Translations under genes and position numbers: made by a program | Notes under the pieces: model-generated | The model's input: only the letters and a program-made list of their open reading frames with translations | What the model was told of the DNA's origin: nothing | Database searches by the model: none | Assembly: GCF_000182925.2 (NCBI RefSeq) | Contig: NC_026505.1 | Span: 6,076,001 to 6,140,000, forward strand | DNA length: 64,000 bases | Direction of reading: 5' to 3' | DNA from: Neurospora crassa OR74A | Lineage: Eukaryota > Ascomycota > Sordariomycetes > Sordariales > Sordariaceae | Shown here: piece after piece, positions 32,480-44,565 of the stretch | Layout of the letters: each line of letters begins with the position of its first letter | Position numbering within the stretch: the stretch's first letter is position 1

Positions 32480-34010
32480 AAATATACTCTTACTAAAAGG
32501 GCCGGTTAAGCGGATTCGGTCCTATTAATTAGAAAGTCGATATTATTATTTTATAAAGATCTATTATATTTTATAGAAAATACTATTTAATATCCTACGG
32601 ATTTTTATTAAAAAGTAACTTTAATTTATTTAATTACCGGCGGTTAAATTCGATAAAGTAATTAATTACCTCCTTTAGATTCGAATATTTCTATAAAACG
32701 TATAGCTTTCTAGAATAAATATATTTATAATTACGTTGGGTTCGAATAATATATACGTTCTAAATTTCAATAAACTCTTTAATATTACGCCTAATCGGCT
32801 CTATAAAGGTATATAACATTATAATACAATTGTAGATACTATCTTTACTAAATTCGCTATTCTCTTTAATTGTATTAAAGAATTCCTATTTTTTATTAAT
32901 TAATATTATTTAACGTTTCGTACTTATATTTGAATATAATTTATAATTTAAAATCCTATATATCTATTACGGAGTCTCCTCTATTAACTTTTAATTCGTT
33001 AATTATTAGTATTTTTCCTAAAGTACTATATATCTTCCTAATATAGGAATCTCTCTTTACTAAATATAAGTAAGTTTTACTTCTTTAAAATAATATAGTA
33101 TATTGTTGGTAACTTGGAAGGATTTTTATTTTATTTAATAATAATAATTTTATTTCGTACTAAGCAACGTAGTTTGAAAATCCGTATTGACTTTGATCCA
33201 ATCGAATACTAATAATATATAGTTACTACTATTAAAACTTTATTACCTCTATCTAATTGTATTATTATTAGTAGAGAATTATAAGTATTAATTATATTTA
33301 CTTATTGGGTAAGGATTGATCGCTTAGTTATAGCCGATATACTAATATAAATCTATATAATATATTGCAAATATATATCGATTGTAGTATAAATTTGGAA
33401 ATTATAGTCTTCTAATTTAAGATACGTATTTATATACTATATATAGTTTGGATTAGGTGATGTTTATCCTCCTTTTCGTCTTTGGAGACATTTTAATCTT
33501 TCCTATAGTGCTTTTGGAAAGAAGTCTTTAAATAACGCAAATAGTAGTATAGTAGGGATTATAAATTTAAAGCGTTAATATAAATAGTAGAATAATTCTT
33601 TACGGCCTATAAAGTGTATAAATATATTATTATTGCTAAATTTAATGTTTTTAAATATTATTTATATTTATTCAAATTGTTCGTCCAATTGTACGGGAGT
33701 TAAGCGTTTTATTAAACTTAACTCTTTATATAATTAGTAAATATTATAGTTAGTAATAGTAAAGCCTTCCCTACGAAGTAAAACTATTAGTTGTTTATCC
33801 GTTAGATAAATTTTGAAGAACTAATATTTAAAACGCTCTTTTAAACTCTTTATTTTATTCGTATATCCTTAGCGTCCGATAATATTATAGCGTTTAAAGA
33901 AATTGTGTAGCGTTTATCGTAAAATTATAATATTGAAGTTGCTTATTAATTTATTAAAAATATCGTTAATTGGCTGATTTTTTTAATATACGTTTATAAA
34001 CTATCTCAAA
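32480..34010 (-). pseudogene. Fossil integrase-core (DDE-type) transposase
   Basis: Minus-strand translation of this AT-rich stretch shows, in order, a helix-turn-helix-like region (around 33,720-33,860), an RNase H-fold integrase core with both early acidic positions in place (around 33,240-33,440), and a C-terminal part with the WN..R.Q-type motif region (around 32,680-32,860). This order and spacing match a family of fungal and animal proteins annotated as integrase core domain, some of which sit in transposons. It is RIP-decayed with many breaks. Family placement is from memory of domain patterns, not a search. Confidence 0.55.
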
Positions 34011-36590
34011 TAGGGGTCTAAATTAATACGTTATCGAAGTATATTAATCTTGTAATTAGGGTAATATTTTATAGTATTTTTAGGTGTAATGTATTGTTGA
34101 GAATGCAATACTATATTATAGAATAATAAAATTTTTTACTTTTACCCTTAGTAATAAGTACGTACGAGGGTTGGAGAGCCTAAACAGTGCCGGTTGATCC
34201 CAAACAATACCGTTCGAGCGTTCGGAGAAAATACAACCAATTATATATTATAAGTATATTATATATACGGACTAAGAAATAGTATTTAGTATTCTTTTAT
34301 ATGTAATAGTAAAATAAATATACTTTTTTAAAAATAAATATTTTTTTAAATTATAAAGTAACCTATAGACTTTTATTTAAATACTATAAAACTCGTTTTT
34401 TAAAATAACTTTAAGGAAAGCTTTATATTAATAGACGAAAGCATTTTTTCCTTAATATAAATATTTTTATATATTATTATTTAGAAATTAAATCTATAGA
34501 ATTTAATAAATTATAAACTTATAGAAATATTAGTAGTATAAGAGTTTCTAAAAGTTCTTTCTTTATATAAAAGTCTTCTTTCCCTAATTATACCTTCTTT
34601 TTAAACTTATATAATTAAAAAGATATAAAAATAAAACTTTATTATTTTATAGTAATAGATTCTTATTTTTAATCTTTAGTATATAAAGGTATATAAGTAG
34701 GATAATTGTAGTAGTATAGAGCGAAACTTAAGAAAATTCTAATATTAATATTCTACTAATAATTCTATCTTTTATTTAATTATATTTTATTTAATTTTTT
34801 TACTATAATATATAAGAATATTTATAGTATTATAAAAAGACGCTTCTATTTATAAAGTATTATATATATATAGGAAAAGAAAATACTTCTTATTATTATA
34901 TAAGTATTTAAAAGCCTTAAAATAAATTTAATAGTATTTTTAATATTATATAATAGAACTTATATAAGGAGCTTAAAATATAAGTAAATTTCTTTCCTAT
35001 ATATACTTTTACTCTATATTAATCTTTTTAAAAATAAGTATTTATATACTATAAAGGAAAGAAAACATCTTTTAAAATATATTTACAAGGTTTATATATA
35101 ATTTATTACTTCTTTATAAATATTTCTTTTTAAAATAAATAAGTAATAGTATAATTAATTAATTATATTTATTTGAATAATATTATATTATTAAATTAAA
35201 AGAAAGTATAATACTATTTATAAAGTAGGTCTCTATATATATTATAAAATATTTTATATTAATTATTATTATATAATAAATACGTTTATTAAATTTAAAG
35301 TTTTTAAATTAAGAATATTTAAAATAGTTTTTATATATCAAGCTTTAAAAACCTATATATTTAACATATTATATAATAGTAATTTTCTTTAAAAAATATA
35401 AATTATTACTCGTCCTTTGAATCTTATTACACATTTACAACTACTACCGTTTTAATATTATTAACGTTCATTCAATTGATTTAATAAGTGCAAATAAAAA
35501 ACCCCTATACTTATTAAGCAACCTAATTTAACGCTAAACTCCAAATATTCTTAGTCGCGGTTATAAATACGTTTAGCAATCTCCTTCTCAAGTTAGGCTA
35601 AAGCCTTCTCCAAAACCGAAATTTTAACTAGCTTAGTAGCCTTCTTAGAGTATTCAGGCTATTTATTATTATTATTACCGTTACCCTCAATGGTAGCGTC
35701 CTTAGCCTCCTTCTTCTTCTTCTCCTAATATACTATTATACCTATATTAATTTAGTTTCAAACAATTTCGTTTTAAATTATTTATACTTTTGCATAGTAG
35801 GTAAGTTGCGCTATTACCTACATAGTAGTAGTTAAGGCAAGCCCCCTTTCCAATTTTAGTACTAAAATTAATATAGTACTCGAAAATGCCTTTACCTATA
35901 ATATTTCTATAACGGCTATAAGCATCGTTAATAATAATATTCTTTCCCTAAATATATTAAATAATAGCAATTTACTGCTTAGGGCGTAATAAAATTATGT
36001 CGGGAAGGTGTAATTCGCTATGCTTGCGGTACTAGCGGCGTACGAATATACGGATCGGTTTAGTATATTATAATTATATTAATTTATATATTTATATACC
36101 TAAATAACGCTAGGAAGTACTTTATTCAATACTAAAATATGCTTAATATCTTTAGATATTGCATTATATAAGATTTTAATAGCCTATATAGTAGCTTAGT
36201 ACTTATTAAAATCGTTATACTAAATATCTTCTACTTCGTTGTAGTATATATTATTTATAATAAAATCTTCGGTAAGGAACTACTAGCTCATTTTGGAAAA
36301 CAATATCGTTTAAGTAATTTTTGTAGTGTTTTGTACAATTTCTAGTCAAAATGTAGTGATTTGATGTAAGATTGGATTGATATTATTGTAAGAATTAATA
36401 CTTTCCTATGAAAAAGAGTTGTAGATTTGTTTATCTTATAATGCGCGCTTTACTATAGGTGGTTATTATGCGCGCTTCTATTGGCTAGATATATGTATGC
36501 GATTGGTGCGGCTCGAACTTTCAAAGGCAAATATAAGCACTTAGTGGGGGCGGGGTAAATATAGCAGCCGGCCGGCGCCTGTCAGATTGA

Positions 36591-36619
36591 TTTTTTACAG
36601 TTCCTATTACAAGCCACTG
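36591..36619 (-). repeat. Right terminal inverted repeat
   Basis: Read on the minus strand it starts CAGTGGCTTGTAATAGG and ends in a run of A. It is the partner of 28,636-28,664, and TA lies directly outside. Confidence 0.9.
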
Positions 36620-39600
36620 TAGGGATCTTGGTTTGGTGTTCTTGAGGATTCGAGTGGATTTTAGGAAGCCACTCACTGAACACCGACCTACTGCAGGCAG
36701 AAGTGGGAACGAAGCCCAGAGTCCGACGTTGGTGGGGCCCGGACCCGATTGAAAACGAAAAAGAGGGGCTCTTTCCCAACTGACCTCAATGGACGTACAG
36801 AAAATGAAAATGCTCCTTCCTATGAGTCACCACCACACTCGGACACTCGACTCGTGATCATCGTGTTGTTTCTCGTCAGGCGGCCGGCGGTGAGCTGGTC
36901 GAGTAGAGGCAGGTACCTGAGCCACATCGTTGCTCCTCCTCAAATTGGTATACAGAATGTAATTGGTCAAGGTACCTACCTAGGTAGCGTAGAGGAGACA
37001 GAAAATGAAAGGGCTGGTCTTGACCCTTCGGCTACTGAAAGAACCAACTTTCAGCTGCTTTGATGAGGCTCATAGAGGGCTGTCGTCAATCACATGTCGT
37101 ATTCCATCTTCAAACTGATCTTGATTTAAGAAGAACGGCCCCCACCGGAATTTTCAGGTACCGTGCTTCCGCGTGTCAGTGGTGTAGATCTTCTTTCAGG
37201 TCGGAAGCATCCGTGGGAGGCCTTTGACTTGGCAGCTGAACAACGTATTCCAGCCGCACAATCTGGCAGCAAAAGTCGCCACAGTAGAGTATCTTTGAAC
37301 ATCAAACAAGCGGTCAGACGTCAGGTACTTTGAACAACAAGAACGATCGGGAGATAGATGCCGCACAATTTTTGCTGTGGTCGTCATGAGCTGGTGGTTC
37401 GTCTCTTGGTAAGGTAGTAGGTGGTGGTGCCTGCTTTGCTTTTTCTTGCGGGTTAGAAGCGCCCCCGCAACGGTCAATGCGCCCCACTCACAATGCACCA
37501 TTCCGCCTGCAGCCCTCCCAGGCGCTCCTTCCATCTCAAACAGCTTACGTGCAGCTGTCCAAAATCTCCACGTCTTCTTACCGATCATTCAACTTCAATT
37601 ATTCTGATTAACCGATGTCATTAGGTTGGGTACCTTTGCTGGTGCTTGCTGGAGTCACATTTCAATTCACAAGTGACAGTTCACCACATCGAGACCCCGC
37701 GGCACCCGAGCCAACAACAGCGGGAATAGAATGTATCAGATGCTGACATTGGCGCTCGTCTATGTCGCTTACCCTGCAGACGGGTCGCTTTTGTCGGGTA
37801 CGAATCCTGATTTTACCTACCCGTGTCCTCCTTTTTCCTTTCTTTTCGGACTCCCGACGGTCCGAGATTTGGCAACGGCTCTACACCCTCTTCACCATCC
37901 TTCAGCCCTACGAGACACGCCTTAACGACATCCGTTCCTGATGCCTTGTCCGATACTTTGATGCCATTGGATACTACTGGATACCTCTACCTTGTATTCT
38001 GCTTGTCATGCCATCAACCACTTCTTTTTTCCCAGTTACAAACCCGTGACCGCGATTTGCTGCGACACATGTTCGTCGTCACCGACGAAGGACCAAAAGC
38101 CGACCCTTCACCCAAAGTCCAGCTCGATCAGGATCCAGTAATGTGAATGTCCCACAAATTGCTGACGTTAAAGACTTTTGGTCCAAATGACGGACGGAGA
38201 ACAATGTCGTTGCCTGCTGACCCTTCGACAGTTCTTCCAGTCTACCACAGTGGGGTATCCACCAAATTACAGGGCCTGTCCCCGCCATCTCCAGGGTCAC
38301 TTCCACCGTGACGGATCCTCGTCCAACACCTAGCAAAGCTCCTTTCTGCGAATGTCCACGTAACCATCCAAGCATCTTCACTAAGTACCCAACCTCCACC
38401 GAAACACGCGATACGGTACGTCAGGTGTTTGGGGCTAAAAATGGATAATTGGATCAATTCAAGGCTAATATCTGTTAGGGACACCGCTCCCACTTCGATA
38501 CCTCGCCTCCAAGCTACATCCCGCTGCATAGAAGCGGCGCTTGACGATGCGGATATAGAGGCATCCCCGCCGTCATTGCAACGTGCTGTTTAGCGCCCAT
38601 ACACTGTATCCTTCCCGATTCGGTATTCCTCATCGGAATTGGCGGGTTCCCATTGGTCAAATCCAAGCATTTCGTACCCAACCGAAAAGCTTGGAGCATG
38701 GCAAGGCACAACAGCGCTGTATGGTAGACCATGAATTCAGCAGCTTCTGACCAGATGGACGCAACAACAACAACAACAACAACACCAAGCCGCGGACCAC
38801 ATACATGGCTGGGGGAACTTTTGATATGACTTCATACGGAAGACCAGTCATGACTGGGTAGCATACGATATGGGCGTGGGATTCCTCACGGGAAAATCAG
38901 TACGGTACGTACCTTGACCGACAATTTGTCCAGCTGAGTTCAGCTGGGGGCAACATGAGGCTGGAGGCAAACTCCAGCTAATATATACTTTCACGGGACA
39001 TTGAGGCTGCGCAGCCAGAGATTGCGTATACCATCATAGTGCCTAGAAGTATTCACTAACCATCAGGCAGCAGGGAAGTGGAATTGACAACACGAACAAT
39101 GTCCATCAACACGAACCATTGCGTTCCGATCGTCCTGCTACCCACAATAGCAATCTGGCAGAGCCGCATACCTCTCGTCCCTGCCGAGCTACACAACACC
39201 CAGCAGCTCAGTCAGCGATGACTATGCCAATTCCCCCCGCCGCAATGTGGCTCAGAATCAGAACCCGCTCTCGTCATCAGGATACGGTTCAGCTACCCTC
39301 CGACCGCCGGTCTGAGACTACGTTTATCATATTCTCCGGATCGTATCTCCAACAAATGGCGCCCAAGAGTCACGAGACGGGGTGTAATTACTTCATATGC
39401 TTTCAATGAGCCACATAGCGGTCAAGCAATGTATTTGGCGTTCTTCGAGATGAAGCACCTAATACAGGGCAGGTCCTCGACGTTACGACAAGCCATCCCA
39501 TCGTCACAGACATTCTAGCCATGCATTAAGTCCCTGCAACGATAAGATAGCACCTATTCTTCACAAACCTGAGTGCCTAGTCTTGATAATGCATAACCAG

Positions 39601-41425
39601 CTGTTAAATTGTCAGATTGGTATTCGTGGCACCAAGAATGGCACCTACACCATCATGGTCATTAGGGCCAAGGCAGCTTGGGCCAGATCCCTTGAGCATG
39701 CGCTTCTCTTCTCTGCTTGGTCGGAAAACGAACTCATGGTCGAGCTTCGCAATTCTTCGTCTGGCAGCCAGTGGTTCCGTCGGATAGTCAACGAGCTGCG
39801 TCCATTCTCATGATCGAACCACTTGTGACGAATGAACCCCAATCTTCGTCTCGCTCATACGACCTTCAACCGCCCCTTTCACTACACCTAACCCAAGGAA
39901 GTTCTCGCATTGGTACCCTTTGGGCATCACTCGCCTCACATTCGGGTAGCACTAGAGATTACCCAAATGTTCAAGTACGGCACGGTGGTTAGTACTCCGG
40001 CGGCTATGTAACTATGCGGCGCCAGGTCTCCGATTGCGGCCGCTTAATCCCGGGACCGAGTGCACCCTTACCACATATACCCGCACATGTGTTTTAGCAG
40101 CTCAAGCAAGCGCTTACACAGCGGTAGGTTTTGGCAGATGATGGGTATAAGGCTCTGGCTCTGAGGCTATGGCTTAGCTTGATTTCTAAGCAATAACAAA
40201 CACTCGTGCGGCGGACAAAATTTGCCTCACATGCTCGTTCTTCCGCATGACTCTCATGGATGACTACACAACGGAAGATATCTCTATGCACGGCAAGTCT
40301 TAGCGTCAGGCCAGCATAGGCCTAATCATGTGTGTGATCAGTGATTTTGATGAGTGGCTTGGTAATCACTGGATGAGATGGGCGATGAAAGAGATTGAGG
40401 TGATAGGTTGACATCCGCTTCTTGGGCTCTGGGCTTCTCATGTAAAGCTGTTTACAGCCAGCCTCACGGTTACCGCTATGGAATCCGACCACTGAATGGA
40501 TCTCCAGTGGGATCTTGGTCCCAGCCATTGCTGACATAGAGTTCTCGAGCGATATTTCCTAATTCGGGCATCATTGCGGTGCTATCCAGACCAAGGATCG
40601 GAGGACAAATGCTACCTATACGACTAACTGACTAGCTCATGAGTTATTGCGAAAGGATATGTCGTATGTTGGACAATCGACAGGACAGTGTCTACCTACC
40701 TCCCAAATGACTTCAAAGGCGTCAAGCTCCTTCCATTCCTTACTCTCTTGCCTGTGCGCGTCGAACCTTCCTATAGTGATTTTACATCAAAAGTAACCGT
40801 CAGATAATCGGAGTGAAAGCTGACATCACTCGAGGTGGTTGCTATTCGCACCAAGTGCTCGACAGCCCTCACGTTTCTTTCAGCATGCTATTACGATCAT
40901 TAATGATAAAGTAGTAGAAGAGCATCAGCATTGCGGGGCTTCTTCACTTTAGCGTACAACTCCCTCCACAACGTTCTCTCTCTCTCCCTAATCCAGTTCA
41001 GTTTGTCTTTTTCTCTTCCTCCTTCTCCTTCATCTCTCCCCTCTCCTTCTTTACTTCTTTACAAGCTTCCCACCCCGGATTATCAGACCACCACCAACGA
41101 ACTAGCTCTCTTCATCCTAACCAAAGTCCAAGAAGAATCTTTCGGTTCGGTGCTAACAGGACTTAGGATATCTTGTCCCCGACAAGAATTCTTGAATGTT
41201 GTCCAGGTAATATCGACATCCCTCGTACATAGTGACTTTCTACACCCTTCGCACAATTTCACATTTATGGATAGCTAAAAGTATTTTGATTGTAATGTAA
41301 ACTGAAAATTAACGGTCTCATTACTTCCCATCTCCCTACAACACATCTCAGACCACAACCATCCACCGCCTAGCCTACCTACTTTCCAGCCTTCGCAAGA
41401 TTCCCTACCTACCTACTCTCAACCC
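36620..41425. other. Gene-poor region of normal composition
   Basis: About 4.8 kb with no supported gene. It contains a (CAA)n microsatellite at 38,762-38,784, a TACCTACCTAGGTAG motif near 36,973, and a pyrimidine-rich stretch at about 40,970-41,060 that resembles a plus-strand fungal transcription start but has no convincing ORF after it. A possible spliced fragment at 38,220-38,545 was considered and rejected. Confidence 0.45.
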
Positions 41426-41698
41426 TTACTTGTTTCTTACCCACACCCTTCTGAACCGATCAAACACCCAAATTCGATTATCTCTACATGACTTGCACGG
41501 GATGGACGCAGAGTTACGCCGCGGAAGAAGACCATGTGGTGCCGCACCCGGCGGGGATATGCGGGCGTTGGAAGTGTGGGAGGTCGAGGTGGGGATTTGG
41601 CTGCTTGTGGTGCTGCTTCTGGTGAGGGTGTGTCCGCAAAGGAAAGTGATGGTGACTTGACGAATGGGGATGGCGTTTGGGATGGCGTTGGTGGACAT
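41426..41698 (-). CDS. Small CGH/CxxC protein 1
   Basis: Predicted 90-residue protein, function unknown. It carries FLCGH (residues 19-23) and, 45 residues later, CKSCRDNRIWVFD (68-80), ending in a basic tail. The same pair of motifs, a Cys-Gly-His then a CxxC followed by an aromatic beta-like stretch, occurs in the next two genes, so the three form a local family. One His and three Cys could bind zinc. The middle is Ser/Thr/Pro-rich. The start at 41,698 has AAAATG context and gives the shared N-terminal layout. No signal peptide is seen. It is one third the length of the largest family member. Confidence 0.62.
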   Translation of the reverse strand: MSTNAIPNAIPIRQVTITFLCGHTLTRSSTTSSQIPTSTSHTSNARISPPGAAPHGLLPRRNSASIPCKSCRDNRIWVFDRFRRVWVRNK

Positions 41699-43261
41699 TT
41701 TTGTAGACTTGTAGTTGGAGATACGGGTGTAGCTGAAGATTGAGAAGGACTGCAAAGATTAACAGATAGTAGAGTAGGAGTGGGAAGGGGGGAATCCTTA
41801 AGGCTTTGTACACGAGTTCGTGGGAATAAATGTTTGTGTGGCGGATGGAGAAAAAGGCGTATGATGCATTGTCGACTGTAGACACTGGAGTGATTAGCGG
41901 TATTCTCACCACACAAAGAATCTCAAGTGTTGGTAGGACATAGGATTGTAATAATGTTGATTCTAGAGAGTAAACTTGAGTTCTGGGCTTGAGCTCATCG
42001 TAGGAGTTTAACTGTACTATGAGCCATAGAATTCAAGAGGTCTAGCCACTTTAACTTTCTTTACCTTTCCAGTGCTTCGTTATTAAGAGGGCTTCATCTG
42101 TGACGCATACGCCGTTGCTGAGGGATTGTTCATCTCTTAATTAGGACTGGTCAGAGCACCTTTAGCTGCCCTGAGATACCCTGTTTCCAACGAGTTCCAA
42201 CCCATTTCCCCAAATCTCCTATCAACATAGTTTGCTGGGGGCACAGAACATGGACAATCGTGATATACGTCATATCTCCGTGCTGTGAGAGCAGCATGAC
42301 CGAACGACCTTTAGCCAGCTGAAGCGTTTAGCTAATAGTAAAGTTGAGATGGAATATGAAGCCTGGAAGGCTCGAAACACAGCACTGTACCTCTACGTGG
42401 CAAGTTTGGGCCGTACCTAGAACCAATTGTCCAGGTCTGAGGCAGTGAACAAACGATTGTAGCGGCCTAGACTCTTGACCGCAGAACTCCAAGGGTACCT
42501 CTACCTATTTATCTCTACCTCTAGTCACCTGTAGTTGTAGGCACGGATAATAAGGAGGGCGAAGTTGGAAGTCCGTGGCCTAGCTGCCCAAGGCAAGGTA
42601 GAGGTACCGAGAGGTATTCACTGAGGTGGGCTTCCTATTCAGCGGCATTTTCTTGCCGGTACTTTTACTTTGGCTGCCCGGCGGTTCTTTATTTTCCTCT
42701 TCCGTTTGTACGCGAGGATCAAGAACTTTTAGAACACGCGTCTTCACCTTCAACAAACGATCATTACAACCACACTCACACACAAGCCCCTCAACTGAAT
42801 TCGTACTTGCAGGACGTAGAATTCTTGCGCTCGTTTCTCCTGGTCACCTACCTCGCACCAGTAACAACTTCTTCACACGCATTTGGTCTGTCTGCAAGCG
42901 ACATCAACAACGATTCAGTCTCCTCGTCCGCGAAAAAGAATCAGCCGCAACACTGAAATATCAGTAATCACTGCCCGGCCTGGCACTGACCAGAACATCG
43001 TCGACCACTCGCTGGTCATCTGTCTGAGGCGTAATCTCCATAGGTATACAACTTCATAGAGGTATACTTCCACACGCCCCCATATCTCTACATCTACCTC
43101 TACTGACCACTAGTCCTCTAGTCACCTCTGACCAGCCACTCTGGTTACCTCAACTTTAGACCTTGAACCTCAACTTCTGCCATCTCGGTCACCACTCACC
43201 CAAACCTCACAGCCTCAACTCCTTAACCTACAACCCCCTCAGCCCCAATCCACCGCCAAAA
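41699..43261. other. Intergenic, divergent promoters of CGH proteins 1 and 2
   Basis: Shared upstream region of the minus-strand 90-residue and plus-strand 178-residue CGH proteins. It carries several CTACCTCTACC / GAGGTAGAGGTA motifs (42,488-42,530, 42,595-42,615, 43,035-43,105). No other gene is supported. Confidence 0.5.
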
Positions 43262-43798
43262 ATGTCTTGGGGCCCCAACGCCAGAAACCCCAACAACCTC
43301 ATGCCCAGGGGAGCCCGTGACTATGACCCCATTGGTCCCCTCCACTTCGTCTGCGGCCACCTCTGCGCAGTCGGCACGCAGCTTTTCACCAAGCCCGGCG
43401 ACAAAGATAAGGGCGAGGAGGACATGTTAATCCTACCTCCTCGTGAGTACTTGGTGGAGGTAGCCTGGCCGTGTTCGGAGTGTAAGGATTCTCGGGCTTG
43501 GGTTTGGGAGAAGGGAGATGAGGTGAAGAAGGGGGAGTATGTTAGAAACGAGGACTTGATGCCTGTTGTTGGTAACTCTACCAAGGCTCCTGTTGTCGGT
43601 GCTGGGGCTGCTCCTAATTCGAACGCTGTGGCTTCCGTTGCTCAGAAGGTTGAGAAGGAAAAGGAGGAGGCGAAGGAGAAGGAGAAGGAGAAGGGAAATG
43701 AGGAAAAGCACATGCAGCTTGCGAAAGAGATTGAGCGGCTTGAAGAGGATAAGACTTGGCTTGAGAAGCAGCTTGAGAAGCTTTTGTTGTTGCCCTAG
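43262..43798 (+). CDS. Small CGH/CxxC protein 2 with C-terminal coiled coil
   Basis: Predicted 178-residue protein. FVCGH lies at 29-33 and PCSECKDSRAWVWEKGD at 70-86, the same motif pair as proteins 1 and 3. From about 129 to the end it is a highly charged Lys/Glu helix with leucine heptads (EIERLEEDKTWLEKQLEKLL), a likely coiled coil. The start at 43,262 has AAAATG context after a pyrimidine-rich, C-rich leader; the frame is open upstream but reads as leader. The putative Cys/His site followed by a coiled coil suggests a protein-interaction role. Function and location are unknown. Confidence 0.72.
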   Translation: MSWGPNARNPNNLMPRGARDYDPIGPLHFVCGHLCAVGTQLFTKPGDKDKGEEDMLILPPREYLVEVAWPCSECKDSRAWVWEKGDEVKKGEYVRNEDLMPVVGNSTKAPVVGAGAAPNSNAVASVAQKVEKEKEEAKEKEKEKGNEEKHMQLAKEIERLEEDKTWLEKQLEKLLLLP

Positions 43799-44565
43799 TT
43801 GAGGGATCCTCGCTATGCTGCTCATATACCCAGAGGTACTACCTACCTACCTAGAGGTACCTTTCTCGAGGTATAGAGAGTAGCAAGGAGAGCTGCGGTA
43901 GAAGATCTCAATCAACGCGTGCGTTGTCCTTGCGATCAAGTTTGCGTGTGGGATGGTTCTTTGGAAGGAGATATTGGCGGTGTCGCTCACAGTCATGCGT
44001 GAATCTTAATAACAGAAGATGACGAGATTGAAAGAGAATTTGAAAGCAGTTATCATGGTCCAGAAGCTGAACAAAAAAGCTGACTCCAATTTGCCCCTCG
44101 AAAAGTGCGGTGATTACCTCGTAGTAGAACATGCGCGATGGTGGGTGACGACTGGGACAGTATTTAGCACCTTCTTTCTCCCGCCTTTGATCTTTCCCAC
44201 CTTGCGCTTTCTCCCTCCTACTACCTTTTCCTTCCTTATCATCTCCTGCACCCTTTCTTTCTCATCTTTCTTTTACAAAATCCACAGGATTGCTTTTCTC
44301 ATCTACTGCACGATCGAAAGCATTCCTTCGGTTAGCTCATCGCTGTTAAAGCAACACTTTCAGCACCCGTCACTCCACCAACAGTCAGAGATGGAACTGC
44401 TTATTTTAACGGATATTATCACATTTCAATCATCCCCTAGCCTTCCATTTCTTCTAGGCAACAAAACACGTCGACCCAGCTCTCTCGACTCTTGATACCT
44501 ACCTCTACACTCCAGCCTCGGTTCATACTTTACTGTTGGTACTACCTAGGTAGTAAAGGGCGCCG
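43799..44565. other. Intergenic, convergent 3' ends
   Basis: Lies between convergent genes (178-residue plus strand, 272-residue minus strand). It contains TACCTACCTACCTAGAGGTACC at 43,840-43,862 and ACTACCTAGGTAGT at 44,541-44,554, plus a pyrimidine-rich stretch (44,160-44,275). No gene is supported. Confidence 0.5.

Larger units (their letters stand above)
28636..36619. mobile_element. 7,984-bp TIR-bounded, RIP-degraded element or nested composite
   Basis: The two ends are inverted repeats matching at 28 of 29 bases, starting CAGTRGCTTGTAATAGGAAC, and both are flanked outward by TA (28,634-28,635 and 36,620-36,621). The terminal 80 bp on the left and about 300 bp on the right have normal composition; between them the DNA is extremely AT-rich. 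A fossil integrase-like gene lies on the minus strand at about 32,480-34,010. A plus-strand relic with a Lys/Glu-rich tail ends near 31,950. The TA duplication suggests Tc1/mariner-type ends, but 8 kb is long for that group and the integrase fold differs, so either one unusual element or a nested set is possible. The whole is inactive. Confidence 0.7.

Noticed and set aside
38220-38545. Possible spliced fragment (GTACGT donor at 38,413, GCTAAT branch, TTAG acceptor)
   Set aside because: The intron signals look good, but no start codon or credible first exon could be joined, and the peptide has no recognisable feature.
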